From: Bacteroidota bacterium
GTDB taxonomy: Bacteria; Bacteroidota; Bacteroidia; Bacteroidales; F082
DNA length: 64,000 nucleotides
Direction of reading: 5' to 3'
NCBI GenBank assembly: GCA_018816765.1
Contig: JAHIUX010000073.1
Coordinates: forward strand, 52,882-116,881
Position 1 is the stretch's first letter; every line of letters starts with the position of its first letter. Positions 26,704-35,158 of this stretch are shown piece after piece. A program made the translations under genes and the position numbers. Under the pieces are notes generated by a model. It saw only the letters and a program-made list of their open reading frames with translations, was not told where the DNA came from and searched no databases.

Positions 26704-27516
26704 ATGACGAAAATTAACAACAGCCTGATGCTCATCACAGGCGGCGCCTCAGGTATTGGCCTGTTGATGGGCCAGATGGCGCTCAGCCAGGGCGCTTCGG
26801 GATTGATTATCTGGGATAGCCATCCCACCAAACTCAAGGCAGCTGCGGAGCTGCTGAGCCAGGACGGGCAGGCTGTTTACCCCATGCAGACCGACGTGTC
26901 ATTGCCCGAATCGGTGCAGGCTTCACTGGTCAAGTGCATGGATGCCGGGCTGGTTCCCGACATCATTGTACTAAACGCCGGTGTTGTTACAGGCAAATTT
27001 TTTGTCGACCACCACATCGACGACATCAACCGCACACTGGGCGTGAATGTGTTGGGATGCATGCTGGTGGCAAAGGCCTTTCTGCCGGCCATGACCCAAC
27101 GCGGTTCGGGACACATTGTCACCATCGCTTCGGCAGCAGGCATGCTGGCAAACCCGCGCATGTCGGTGTATGCCGCAAGCAAATGGGCTGTACTCGGCTG
27201 GTCAGAATCGCTCCGACTTGAAATGAAAGCCCTGAAAACAGGCATTCGGGTTACCACGGTAACGCCCAGTTATATCGACACCGGTATGTTTCATGGGGCA
27301 AGGGTGAATTTTCTGCTCCCCCTGATGAAGCCCGAAAAAGCCGCCAGGAAAATCATCAGCGGGGTGGTCCACAACAGGAATTTTGTGCGCATGCCTGCAT
27401 TGGTTTATTTACTTCCGCTGTTTAAAGGAATTCTACCGGTCAGCTGGTTTGATTTTCTGGTTGGCAAACTGCTTGGCGTGTACAAATCAATGGACCACTT
27501 TACCGGACATGCCTGA
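26704..27516 (+). CDS. Short-chain dehydrogenase/reductase
   Basis: This 270-residue Rossmann-fold NAD(P)-dependent oxidoreductase has classical SDR motifs: TGGASGIG near residue 14 (cofactor loop), DVS, NAG (VLNAGVV), catalytic Ser in TIASAAG, and YAASK (Tyr-x3-Lys) followed by WAVLGWSESLRLEM. The C-terminal extension (residues about 200-270) with two hydrophobic stretches resembles the SDR16C/retinol-dehydrogenase-like group that acts on lipophilic alcohols or aldehydes; the substrate is unknown. It is divergent from the thioredoxin-fold gene. Confidence 0.9.
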   Translation: MTKINNSLMLITGGASGIGLLMGQMALSQGASGLIIWDSHPTKLKAAAELLSQDGQAVYPMQTDVSLPESVQASLVKCMDAGLVPDIIVLNAGVVTGKFFVDHHIDDINRTLGVNVLGCMLVAKAFLPAMTQRGSGHIVTIASAAGMLANPRMSVYAASKWAVLGWSESLRLEMKALKTGIRVTTVTPSYIDTGMFHGARVNFLLPLMKPEKAARKIISGVVHNRNFVRMPALVYLLPLFKGILPVSWFDFLVGKLLGVYKSMDHFTGHA

Positions 27517-27542
27517 ACCCATGGCTGCCAATAAATTTGTGT

Positions 27543-27550
27543 TAATTTTG
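27543..27550 (+). promoter_or_regulatory. Candidate -7 element of the 101-residue protein gene
   Basis: TAATTTTG ends 27 bp upstream of ATG 27578 and fits TAnnTTTG; no -33 match is seen. Confidence 0.4.
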
Positions 27551-27577
27551 TCTGCCTGAAAAAAACCCACCGACCCT

Positions 27578-27883
27578 ATGCCTGAGCATTTGCTGCCCCT
27601 TGATCCCGATCACCTGACATTACCCGATTTTATTGACAGAGAAACACTGCATGAACGCCTGAAACTTTTTGTGATGGACCTGCTGGCTGATCATTTTGAG
27701 CAGCTGTGTGCGCTCATGTACAGGCACGATGTGAATGAGCATGATTTTCACCTGGCGCTCGACCTGCCATCTGAGGAGCAACAGGCGGGCAGGATTGCCG
27801 AGCTAGTGATTGAGCGCGAACTGAAAAAGATGGAAAGCAGGGCAGCTTATGCACGCAGCCGGCCTAAGAAACTTGAACAATAA
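27578..27883 (+). CDS. Hypothetical protein, 101 residues
   Basis: This small acidic soluble protein is not recognised. It starts at ATG 27578 behind a -7 element and shows ordinary codon use. Residues 20-90 are predicted helical (RLKLFVMDLLADHFEQLCALMYRHDVNEHDFHLAL, then a charged region) and end in a basic tail. A run of His and Asp residues (YRHDVNEHDFH) is notable. It lies 131 bp upstream of the exported dikinase-like gene, from which it is separated by a promoter, so a functional link is not established. Confidence 0.65.
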   Translation: MPEHLLPLDPDHLTLPDFIDRETLHERLKLFVMDLLADHFEQLCALMYRHDVNEHDFHLALDLPSEEQQAGRIAELVIERELKKMESRAAYARSRPKKLEQ

Positions 27884-27982
27884 GGCAATTTCCCTTGTTC
27901 GATGAATGACCGATAGTCAGAAAATTACCATTATTGCAGCTTGGTAATATGAGTCCGACAGGCATTTTTCGCAATTTATCGC

Positions 27983-27990
27983 TATCTTTG
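27983..27990 (+). promoter_or_regulatory. Candidate -7 element of the dikinase-like operon; decides the start
   Basis: TATCTTTG lies inside the 5' part of the longest open frame, between its ATG at 27934 and the GTG at 28015. It implies translation starts at GTG 28015 (or ATG 28039), leaving a signal peptide at the N-terminus. Confidence 0.5.
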
Positions 27991-28014
27991 TTACAATCAC
28001 TAACCTCATTCCTT

Positions 28015-30909
28015 GTGAAGCAAATCATCATCCCGATCATGGTGTTGTTCATCATTGGCGCGCAACAGGCCAGAAGTCAACAACTTGATGCTACCGGCCT
28101 GAAAGCAAAAATTGCCGCCAGTAAAAAAGATCCCAAAGGTCCTTACCAGCAAATCATGTGGCACTGTCCCGACGGTTCAAAAGTGCCACCCCGTGAACGC
28201 TGTCCCGAAAAAGGAGGCGTTCAGCGTGCTACCTATAAACCCTGGATCGACACCCTTGCTGCCAGGCAACATCTTTTTCTGGGCCAGATTCTGGCTGCAA
28301 CTGATTTCGCAGCTTTCCTCGATGAAGAAAAACAGTTTTCGCGCCTGAAACAGTATCAGCTCGAACAATACCTGCGCACCATCGACAATGGTTGGATACT
28401 GCAAAAAGCCAGGTTCTACCGTGGCGCTTTTCAGGATGAGGATGAAAATGCCTGGGGCAGCAAATTCCTGATCTGGGCATTGACTAGAGACGATCTTGTC
28501 AGAAACAGGTTTTTCATGCTGCGGCAGGCCAGCAAAGACATTCCGCACAAAGCCGAAAATAACAACCTAAAGAAAGTGCGGGCCCTTTCGATGGCTATAG
28601 CCGATACCCTGCCCGCTTTTATGGAAATCCGGGTAAAGATTCATGGTCAGCCCGATGCAAGCGACGTGAAACGGGTGAAAGATTTTAAACTGAAAAACAA
28701 GGATAAGCTCGGCACCGAAGTCTTGTCGCGCATCGATTCACTGCTGGTTGAGATGGACCATCTGTATCGCCCCGTCGACTGGCAATCGCTTGATAAATTT
28801 TTGAAACCACTCAGCAACAGTACAACTGCCAGCAGGATGCTGCAGGTGGCAATAAGCGCTTTTAGAAAGGCCATTGGTGCGAAGGAAAAGGTAAGTGTGG
28901 CATCATCCCTCCTGCTCGATATCAGAAAATCACTGCCTGCAGAGAAAGCCAAAACCAGGCTGGCGCTAATGGACCTCTCAAACAGGGTTGAGGAATTGCT
29001 TTTTGGTGAACTTCCTTCATGGGAAGCCAAAACATTGGGTGAAACAATTGAGAAAAACTACCACCTAAGTATGGCAGCAGCCGGAGCCGGATTCATTGAA
29101 TTGTGGGAATGGGACAGCATTGCTCCCGGCTTGAAACCAATTAAAAGTACTAATATTTCACTCGCACAGCTGAACGAATATATGGTCAGGGCACGACGCG
29201 TGGTTGAGTGGAGTACAGCCATGATGCACGTCAACTTTCATGATGAAATTGTCCGGTTCGAAGCCTTTGAACCTTTGGTCAGCGGCTTTCAGGACGACCG
29301 TATCCGCTCGTCGGTGCTGCTGCAACTGGGTCAGAGCGTGAGTGCCCTCGGGACCCTGATCAATACGCAATCGTCGTTGACAAACAAGGTGTTCAACATC
29401 CCTGATCAGAGCCATTTCAGGGGTATAAATCCGGGTTTTGCGAAAGGCGAACTTGTGGTGACCGCTTCACCTGAAGGGATCGATATTTCGGCCGACAAAA
29501 TCTATGTGTTTCAGTACCCGCCCTCCGACCTGAAGCCTGTTGCAGGCATCGCAACGGTTTCTGAAGGCAACCTGGTGTCGCATGTGCAGCTGCTGGCCCG
29601 CAACCTGGGCATCCCGAATGCGGTGCTCTCGCCTCAAAACCTGAATGCACTCAAGGCCTATGCCGGTAAACAGGTGTTTTATGCTGTGTCGAATAAAGGC
29701 ACTGTGGTGATGAAACTCGCCTCTGAAATGCTTCCCGAAGAAAAGGCCTTGTTTGAGGCAAAAAAACGTGCCGTGGAAAAAATAAAGGTACCCATTGATA
29801 AAATAGACCTGCGCCAGCAAACCGTGCTCAACCTCCGGCAGGTTGACGCCGGAAGCTCGGGCAGGCTCTGCGGTCCAAAAGCAGCCAATCTGGGCCAGCT
29901 GAAAAAAATGTTCCCTGACCATGTTGTCGAAGGCATGGTGATTCCTTTTGGTATTTTCAAACAACATATGGACCAGCCAATGCCAGAAACCAGCACCACC
30001 TACTGGGGATTTCTCAATGAAGTCTTCAAGGAGGCTTCGCGGATGGAATCGGCAGGCAATGAGCAAGCTGCGATAGAACAGTTTCTGCTGTCGAAGCTGG
30101 AAGTGTTGCGCTATGCAATCCTGAAAATGCCCCTTAAGCCAGACTTTGTTGCCGACCTGAAAAACCAGTTTACGCTGGTGTTTGGGAAACCCATGGGCAG
30201 CATTCCGGTATTTGAACGCAGTGACACCAATATGGAAGACCTGAAAGACTTTACAGGTGCAGGCTTAAACCTCACCTTGTTTAATGTGGTGGAAGAAGAA
30301 AAGATCCTGCAGGGAATCAAACAGGTGTGGGCATCACCCTATTCGGAAAGGAGCTTCCGCTGGCGGCAGAGTTACCTGCTGAATCCCGAAAATGTGTATC
30401 CGTCCATCCTGATCATTCCAAGTGTGAATGTGGATTATTCGGGCGTGCTGATTACCAAGGGCGTAAGTTCGGGAAACAAGGCGGATTTAACTGTTGCTTT
30501 CAGCCATGGTGCCGGAGGCGCAGTAGATGGTCAGGCAGCCGAAACCTACCTGTTGAAGCCCGATGGCACACTTGATTTTATTGCCCCATCGCGTGAGCCC
30601 CTTTTCAATATGTTGCCGGCGACGGGCGGCACCCGCAAGGACAAGACCACTTTCGAAAAACCCATTTTGAATCAGGGAAATATCAGCGCCATCAGGGATT
30701 TTGCCTGGCGGCTGAAACTTAAAATGGAAGAAACAAAAGGCATGCAGGGTCCATTCGATGTGGAGCTTGGATTCCTGGATAACAAATTGTGGTTGTTTCA
30801 GGTGAGGCCTTTTGTCGAAAACAGGAACGCCGCCGGCGCCCTTTACCTCGAGAGCATCACCCCAAAAACCGACGAAAGCAAACGCGTTCTGCTCACTGAA
30901 GCCCTTTAA
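28015..30909 (+). CDS. Exported PEP/pyruvate dikinase-like protein (swivelling-His plus C-terminal ATP-grasp domain)
   Basis: From GTG 28015 the protein has 964 residues with signal peptide VKQIIIPIMVLFIIGAQQARSQ; the frame goes back to 27934, but a -7 element at 27983 intervenes. Residues about 24-480 are mostly helical and unrecognised, with two Cys in HCPDGSKVPPRERCP. A PEP-utiliser mobile domain follows with NLVSHVQLLARNLGIPNAV, His523 being the phospho-carrier position. The PPDK N-terminal ATP-grasp domain runs from about 620 to 950: KAANLGQLKKMF, the Arg-Ser-x-Thr-x3-Glu-Asp motif (ERSDTNMEDLKDF) and the terminal LFQVRPF. There is no PEP/pyruvate TIM barrel. The order, His domain before ATP-grasp, is that of glucan water dikinases rather than PEP synthase. 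The serine hydrolase gene follows after 2 bp. Substrate and ATP source outside the cytoplasm are unknown. Confidence 0.82.
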   Translation: MKQIIIPIMVLFIIGAQQARSQQLDATGLKAKIAASKKDPKGPYQQIMWHCPDGSKVPPRERCPEKGGVQRATYKPWIDTLAARQHLFLGQILAATDFAAFLDEEKQFSRLKQYQLEQYLRTIDNGWILQKARFYRGAFQDEDENAWGSKFLIWALTRDDLVRNRFFMLRQASKDIPHKAENNNLKKVRALSMAIADTLPAFMEIRVKIHGQPDASDVKRVKDFKLKNKDKLGTEVLSRIDSLLVEMDHLYRPVDWQSLDKFLKPLSNSTTASRMLQVAISAFRKAIGAKEKVSVASSLLLDIRKSLPAEKAKTRLALMDLSNRVEELLFGELPSWEAKTLGETIEKNYHLSMAAAGAGFIELWEWDSIAPGLKPIKSTNISLAQLNEYMVRARRVVEWSTAMMHVNFHDEIVRFEAFEPLVSGFQDDRIRSSVLLQLGQSVSALGTLINTQSSLTNKVFNIPDQSHFRGINPGFAKGELVVTASPEGIDISADKIYVFQYPPSDLKPVAGIATVSEGNLVSHVQLLARNLGIPNAVLSPQNLNALKAYAGKQVFYAVSNKGTVVMKLASEMLPEEKALFEAKKRAVEKIKVPIDKIDLRQQTVLNLRQVDAGSSGRLCGPKAANLGQLKKMFPDHVVEGMVIPFGIFKQHMDQPMPETSTTYWGFLNEVFKEASRMESAGNEQAAIEQFLLSKLEVLRYAILKMPLKPDFVADLKNQFTLVFGKPMGSIPVFERSDTNMEDLKDFTGAGLNLTLFNVVEEEKILQGIKQVWASPYSERSFRWRQSYLLNPENVYPSILIIPSVNVDYSGVLITKGVSSGNKADLTVAFSHGAGGAVDGQAAETYLLKPDGTLDFIAPSREPLFNMLPATGGTRKDKTTFEKPILNQGNISAIRDFAWRLKLKMEETKGMQGPFDVELGFLDNKLWLFQVRPFVENRNAAGALYLESITPKTDESKRVLLTEAL

Positions 30910-30911
30910 TC

Positions 30912-32252
30912 ATGTCAACAAACATCGCAAATCACCAATCATCTCATGGCACCGTTAATACGCCTGTTCATTCATTTTTGCGTTACATCAGATTCGCCCT
31001 GATCGCACTGATATTTCTTGCCACCAGCCTGCAATCGCTGCGGGCTGAAACCTATCCCCTCGACGGATATTTCCTCACCGGCATCAGGCGCCTTGTGTGG
31101 TGGCAAATGATCATCAAGGGTGAACTCAAAGGGACAAAGCCCATTGCCGGCGCAACAAAATCGGTGAACGACATCAAGCTTCAGCTTGAAAATGCCAAAG
31201 GCGACAGCCTGAAAACACTTCCTGCGCGCGACGAAAAACTTCAGAAAGCCGTTAACGCACTCTTTCCAAACCTCGACGAAAGCTACTCGCTTTGCCTGCT
31301 CGACATCACACCCGGCAAGAAGATCCGCTACGCCAGCAGGCAGGAGACCAAGGGATTTCAGCCAGGAAGTGTAGGAAAACTTGCAGTTGTTGCAGGACTT
31401 TTTACCGAACTCGCCCGCATCTATCCCGACTCCTTCGAAAAAAGGCAGGCACTGTTGAAGTCAAAATTTGTGCGTGCCGGAAAGTGGGCCATCGCCGATG
31501 TGCATACCGTTCCTTTCTTTAATCCCGAAACCAGGGAATTTTTCAAACGTACGGTGGCTGAGGATGATGTGTTTTCGCTTTACGAATGGGCCGATCACAT
31601 GCTTTCGGTGAGCAACAATGGCGCTGCCAGCGTGGTCTGGCGCGAATTGATCCTGATGCGTAATTTCGGGCAGGCCTATCCGGCCTTAACAGAAATTGAG
31701 GCTGCGGCATTTTTTAAAAACACCCCCAGGGACAGCTTGCGTAAAATGGCAAACCTTGTGGTGAACGAGCCTTTGCTGGCCCTGGGCATCGGCAAGGACG
31801 AATGGCGTCTGGGCAGTATGTTCACTAAAGGAGCCAAATCGTATATCCCGGGCGAGGGCGGTAGCATAGGTTCGCCGCTGGCCCTGATGAAATACCTGGT
31901 GGCCCTCGAACGCGGGCAAATTGTTGATCACAACTCGAGCTTGGAAATCAAGCGCTTGCTCTATATGACCGACAGGCGTATCCGGTATGGCAGCTCACCG
32001 CGATTGGCCACAGCGGCCTTGTATTTTAAGTCGGGCAGCCTGTATAAGTGTAAGCCGGAAGAAGGATTTACCTGCAAAAAGTATTCGGGTAATGTTGAAA
32101 ACTACATGAACTCAGTTGCCATTATCGAACACACCGATGGCACTGTTTATCTGGTGGCACTGATGTCGAATGTGTTGAAGAAAAACTCTAACCTCGACCA
32201 CCTGGAGCTGGCCACCGGAATCGATGATATTATCAGAAATAAACGGCCCTAA
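30912..32252 (+). CDS. Secreted serine hydrolase, class A beta-lactamase/transpeptidase-like
   Basis: This 446-residue exported protein has a hydrophobic signal around residues 24-45 (IRFALIALIFLATSLQSLRA); the first 20 residues may be a short N-tail, and a TTG at 30978 is an alternative start. The penicilloyl-serine-transferase triads are complete: S153-V-G-K156, S234-N-N236 and K373-S-G375. No clear Glu166 omega-loop motif is seen, and the length is well above the 290 of true class A beta-lactamases. It starts 2 bp after the dikinase-like gene (stop, ATC, ATG), so it is translationally coupled to it. The last 4 bp overlap the convergent NTT-HEAT gene. Role: probably cell-wall or ester/amide hydrolysis in the envelope; not a resistance call. 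Confidence 0.82.
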   Translation: MSTNIANHQSSHGTVNTPVHSFLRYIRFALIALIFLATSLQSLRAETYPLDGYFLTGIRRLVWWQMIIKGELKGTKPIAGATKSVNDIKLQLENAKGDSLKTLPARDEKLQKAVNALFPNLDESYSLCLLDITPGKKIRYASRQETKGFQPGSVGKLAVVAGLFTELARIYPDSFEKRQALLKSKFVRAGKWAIADVHTVPFFNPETREFFKRTVAEDDVFSLYEWADHMLSVSNNGAASVVWRELILMRNFGQAYPALTEIEAAAFFKNTPRDSLRKMANLVVNEPLLALGIGKDEWRLGSMFTKGAKSYIPGEGGSIGSPLALMKYLVALERGQIVDHNSSLEIKRLLYMTDRRIRYGSSPRLATAALYFKSGSLYKCKPEEGFTCKKYSGNVENYMNSVAIIEHTDGTVYLVALMSNVLKKNSNLDHLELATGIDDIIRNKRP

Positions 32253-35119
32253 GTGGTCTTTTCAAGGCGTTCAAGTGCCCGGCCGGCAAAGTCGCTGATC
32301 TTCGGGTTCGGACTGTCAAGGTAATTTTTTGCCAGTTGAATGTATTGTGGCCCATGCTGAAAACCAATCAGGTAAAGCACAGCCAGCTTGATCTTTACAT
32401 CAGATCCTGCCAGGAGCATGGTATAACAGGTGATTTCGTCAGGCACGTGGATATTCAATTGGTTCAGGGCTTCTTTCGAAATGGTATCGAGTATGCTTGT
32501 CTCAAAAATAGGTATCAATACACGTTTTAGGCGGGCATCAAGCAGGTTTTCGAGAAACTCAATGCTGCTCAGCCTGATATCGGGCTTGTTGCTTTGGAAA
32601 CTCTTGTAAGCCGTTGAAATTTCATCAACCGGGAATTTCAGCCCCAGCAGGCGAAAAATCCTTTCGAGTCCACCGTCGAGCCGCCTTTCGAGCAACACGA
32701 TCAGACTTTTTCGCGCTTCTGTAAGGTCGGTGCTTTCGGGCTGTTGCGCATCAGCCACTTCCTTCATCGTCAATTCCGTTTCAAGATACATGATCGAAAG
32801 CGTGTCCTGTAAAAGCCGGGCTTCGTCAAGAATTCGCCTCAACACCAGCTTTTTATCGAAATGAAGGTAGGGATAACGCTGTTTCAGGTTGTTGAGCGAA
32901 GCAAGGGCCTCGTTACGCACCTGGAAATCCTCGGAGTTGAGCAAGCCAAACAAAAACTTTACCGAACGTTGCGATTCGATATTTTCCACAATGGCCGGTA
33001 TCCTGCGATGAATTTCGAAATTGTCGGCAAGCTGCATCTGGGCATCAAGGATGGTGAGGATTTCGACGCCATAAGCTGCCAGTGCCGTTGCCACCTGAGG
33101 TGCATAGCGAATGTCGGGAATAAACTGAATCAGTTTGTCGATGAACTCGGCCGAAATGGCAAAGCCGGCCGCCTTGATGGCGTGGTTTACAATGACAGGA
33201 TCGGTGTGGTTCAGGCCCTTTTCGATGAAGCTGAAATAACTCGACAAATGTCCCTTTCCGATGGCTTCGAGTAAAACACGGGTGTTGTACTGCAACACAT
33301 CAGGGTTCGACTGGGTGCGCAAACCAGCAATTTTATGCGCAATCACCTGTCGCAATTCATATTGCTTCTTCAACTCCGGATTATCCCTGATTTCTCCGGC
33401 AAGGCTCAGCAAGGCTGCTCCGCTTAGCTTGTCATCAGAATGATTGAGGTACTGTTGCATCAGGTTTCTCCGGCCCATCGGGTCGTGCTCAAGCAGGTAC
33501 TCAAACGCCCTGATTTTCACCTCCTGCACCGGGTCGCTGATCATTTTGCGAACAGTTTCATTCAGGTTTTTATTGCGGTAGAAATACAGGTTATGCAAGG
33601 CTTCGGCCCTGACAACACCTTCAGGATGGAATAGTAGTTTTTTAACAGGCAGGAAGAGTCTTTCGTTTGGGTGTTCGCGCGATTTCTGCAACACCCACAT
33701 CAGCTGTTTTCCGTTTCCTTTTTCGAGCACCCTGATCAGCCCGCTGATGACTGACTCATTCGAGAGGTCGATGGTCCGCATCCCTTGATCGTGTCCCGAC
33801 TGCCTGATCTTGAGCTGAAACGAGTGGATGTATTCCCTGCGCACATTGAGGGCAAAATAAAACCAGACTCCCAGCATGACCAGTATCATCAGACTAATGA
33901 AGGGCGTCGACAGCTTGAACCCATTAACAAGAAGTACCAGGATCAGCCCGCCGATACCGGTAGCCACACTGTCGACGAACACATCGATGAAGGTCTTTGC
34001 CTTGTTTTTGATGTTGATGGGTATGGGCAGCGCCAGAAGTTCTACAGCTGACTTATTGATGGATTGCTTCAGGCTTCCATCGGCCAGCTTGATGAAAACA
34101 GCGGCAAAAAGCGAAGGAAGGAACAGCACAAGCAGCGCGCCGACAAATATCCCTCCGGGCAAAAAGAACAGTGAAGTGCCCACCCCGAAGGTGCCAACTA
34201 CCCTACGCGTAATAAACAACTGAATCACGAGTGAGATCAGGTTGAAGTTTGAGAACCAGAGTCCAAAAAAGGCAGTCAGGTCGTCAGGATTGGTGATCTC
34301 GGAAGCTGCGATGGCGTTAAACTGATAATCGACCAGTTTGGCCACAATCACACTCACACCGACAATTCCGGCAAGGTAAGTGAGGTGTTTCGACTTGCGT
34401 ATCAGGGTGAACGGACTGTCGGTAATGGCTTTGCCCTCATTTTTACCTTTGAATGCACTGCTATGTAAGCCGAGGCTTTCGCGCCAGACGACCTTGGTGA
34501 TCGGTATGGTGAACACCAGCAGGAAAGCACTGACGAACAACAGGTTCTCAGTTCCAAGCGCAGGGGCCAGTATGGAGGTCAGGTAACCGCCGAAGATGCC
34601 TCCTGCAATGGCTCCGGCCCCGATGAAACCAAAGAGACGCTTGGCTTCCCGTGAATTAAAGACCAGGTTGGCCAGTATCCAGAATTGCGAAGCCGAAAGC
34701 ACCGCGAACAAGGCCACCCAGATATAAAAAAGGTAAATAACCCAGCTCACCAGGATATGAAACGTCAACAACAATCCGAAGACCACCAAAGTGATCACCG
34801 AAATGCCCATGGTACGCCTGATCAGGATTTGAAAGGGAGTCTTCACAAGCCTGCGTGAATAAAACACCGATAAGCCAGTGGCGCAAAGCGCAACGACAAC
34901 AAAGGCCAGTGGCAGGCTTTGAACACCAAATTCGGATATAAACAGGCCGTTAACGGCAGGTTTGACCACCAAGAGGGTCGAAATGATGAGAAAAATGTTA
35001 AGCTGCATCAGGAAAGCCCTTCTGTACTCGCCCTCTCTCAGATCGAAAGTCTTGGCCAGTAAGAACTTAATGGCTTTGCCAATGGTTTCGTTTGTCCAGC
35101 TAAACTGTATTTGTTCCAT
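32249..35119 (-). CDS. NTP/NDP-exchange (NTT/Npt-like) MFS transporter with C-terminal HEAT repeats
   Basis: This is a 956-residue protein. Residues about 35-450 hold some 10-12 hydrophobic helices of an MFS-like carrier. The segment LADGSLKQSINKSAVELLALPIPINIKNKAKTFID matches what I know of the bacterial Npt/ATP-ADP translocase relatives (Ser-Leu/Ile-Asn-Lys-Pro/Ser, Leu-Leu-x-x-Pro, Lys-x-Lys-x-Phe-Ile-Asp). From about 470 to the C-terminus the sequence is made of 30-40-residue helical HEAT-type repeats (for example HPEGVVRAEALHNLYFYRNKNLNETV, SDPVQEVKIRAFEYLLEHDP). Fusions of such carriers to HEAT repeats occur in Bacteroidota and Chlamydiae-related groups. ATP/ADP specificity is not shown. 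It is transcribed after the lipoprotein serine hydrolase gene with a 39-bp gap. Confidence 0.75.
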   Translation of the reverse strand: MEQIQFSWTNETIGKAIKFLLAKTFDLREGEYRRAFLMQLNIFLIISTLLVVKPAVNGLFISEFGVQSLPLAFVVVALCATGLSVFYSRRLVKTPFQILIRRTMGISVITLVVFGLLLTFHILVSWVIYLFYIWVALFAVLSASQFWILANLVFNSREAKRLFGFIGAGAIAGGIFGGYLTSILAPALGTENLLFVSAFLLVFTIPITKVVWRESLGLHSSAFKGKNEGKAITDSPFTLIRKSKHLTYLAGIVGVSVIVAKLVDYQFNAIAASEITNPDDLTAFFGLWFSNFNLISLVIQLFITRRVVGTFGVGTSLFFLPGGIFVGALLVLFLPSLFAAVFIKLADGSLKQSINKSAVELLALPIPINIKNKAKTFIDVFVDSVATGIGGLILVLLVNGFKLSTPFISLMILVMLGVWFYFALNVRREYIHSFQLKIRQSGHDQGMRTIDLSNESVISGLIRVLEKGNGKQLMWVLQKSREHPNERLFLPVKKLLFHPEGVVRAEALHNLYFYRNKNLNETVRKMISDPVQEVKIRAFEYLLEHDPMGRRNLMQQYLNHSDDKLSGAALLSLAGEIRDNPELKKQYELRQVIAHKIAGLRTQSNPDVLQYNTRVLLEAIGKGHLSSYFSFIEKGLNHTDPVIVNHAIKAAGFAISAEFIDKLIQFIPDIRYAPQVATALAAYGVEILTILDAQMQLADNFEIHRRIPAIVENIESQRSVKFLFGLLNSEDFQVRNEALASLNNLKQRYPYLHFDKKLVLRRILDEARLLQDTLSIMYLETELTMKEVADAQQPESTDLTEARKSLIVLLERRLDGGLERIFRLLGLKFPVDEISTAYKSFQSNKPDIRLSSIEFLENLLDARLKRVLIPIFETSILDTISKEALNQLNIHVPDEITCYTMLLAGSDVKIKLAVLYLIGFQHGPQYIQLAKNYLDSPNPKISDFAGRALERLEKTT

Positions 35120-35158
35120 TTTCCAGACCTATCGTGCAATGATGATGCAAGATAAGGA

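Noticed and set aside
28015..30909. Phosphoenolpyruvate synthase (ppsA) call for the dikinase-like gene
   Set aside because: It lacks the C-terminal PEP/pyruvate TIM barrel, has a reversed domain order and an export signal.
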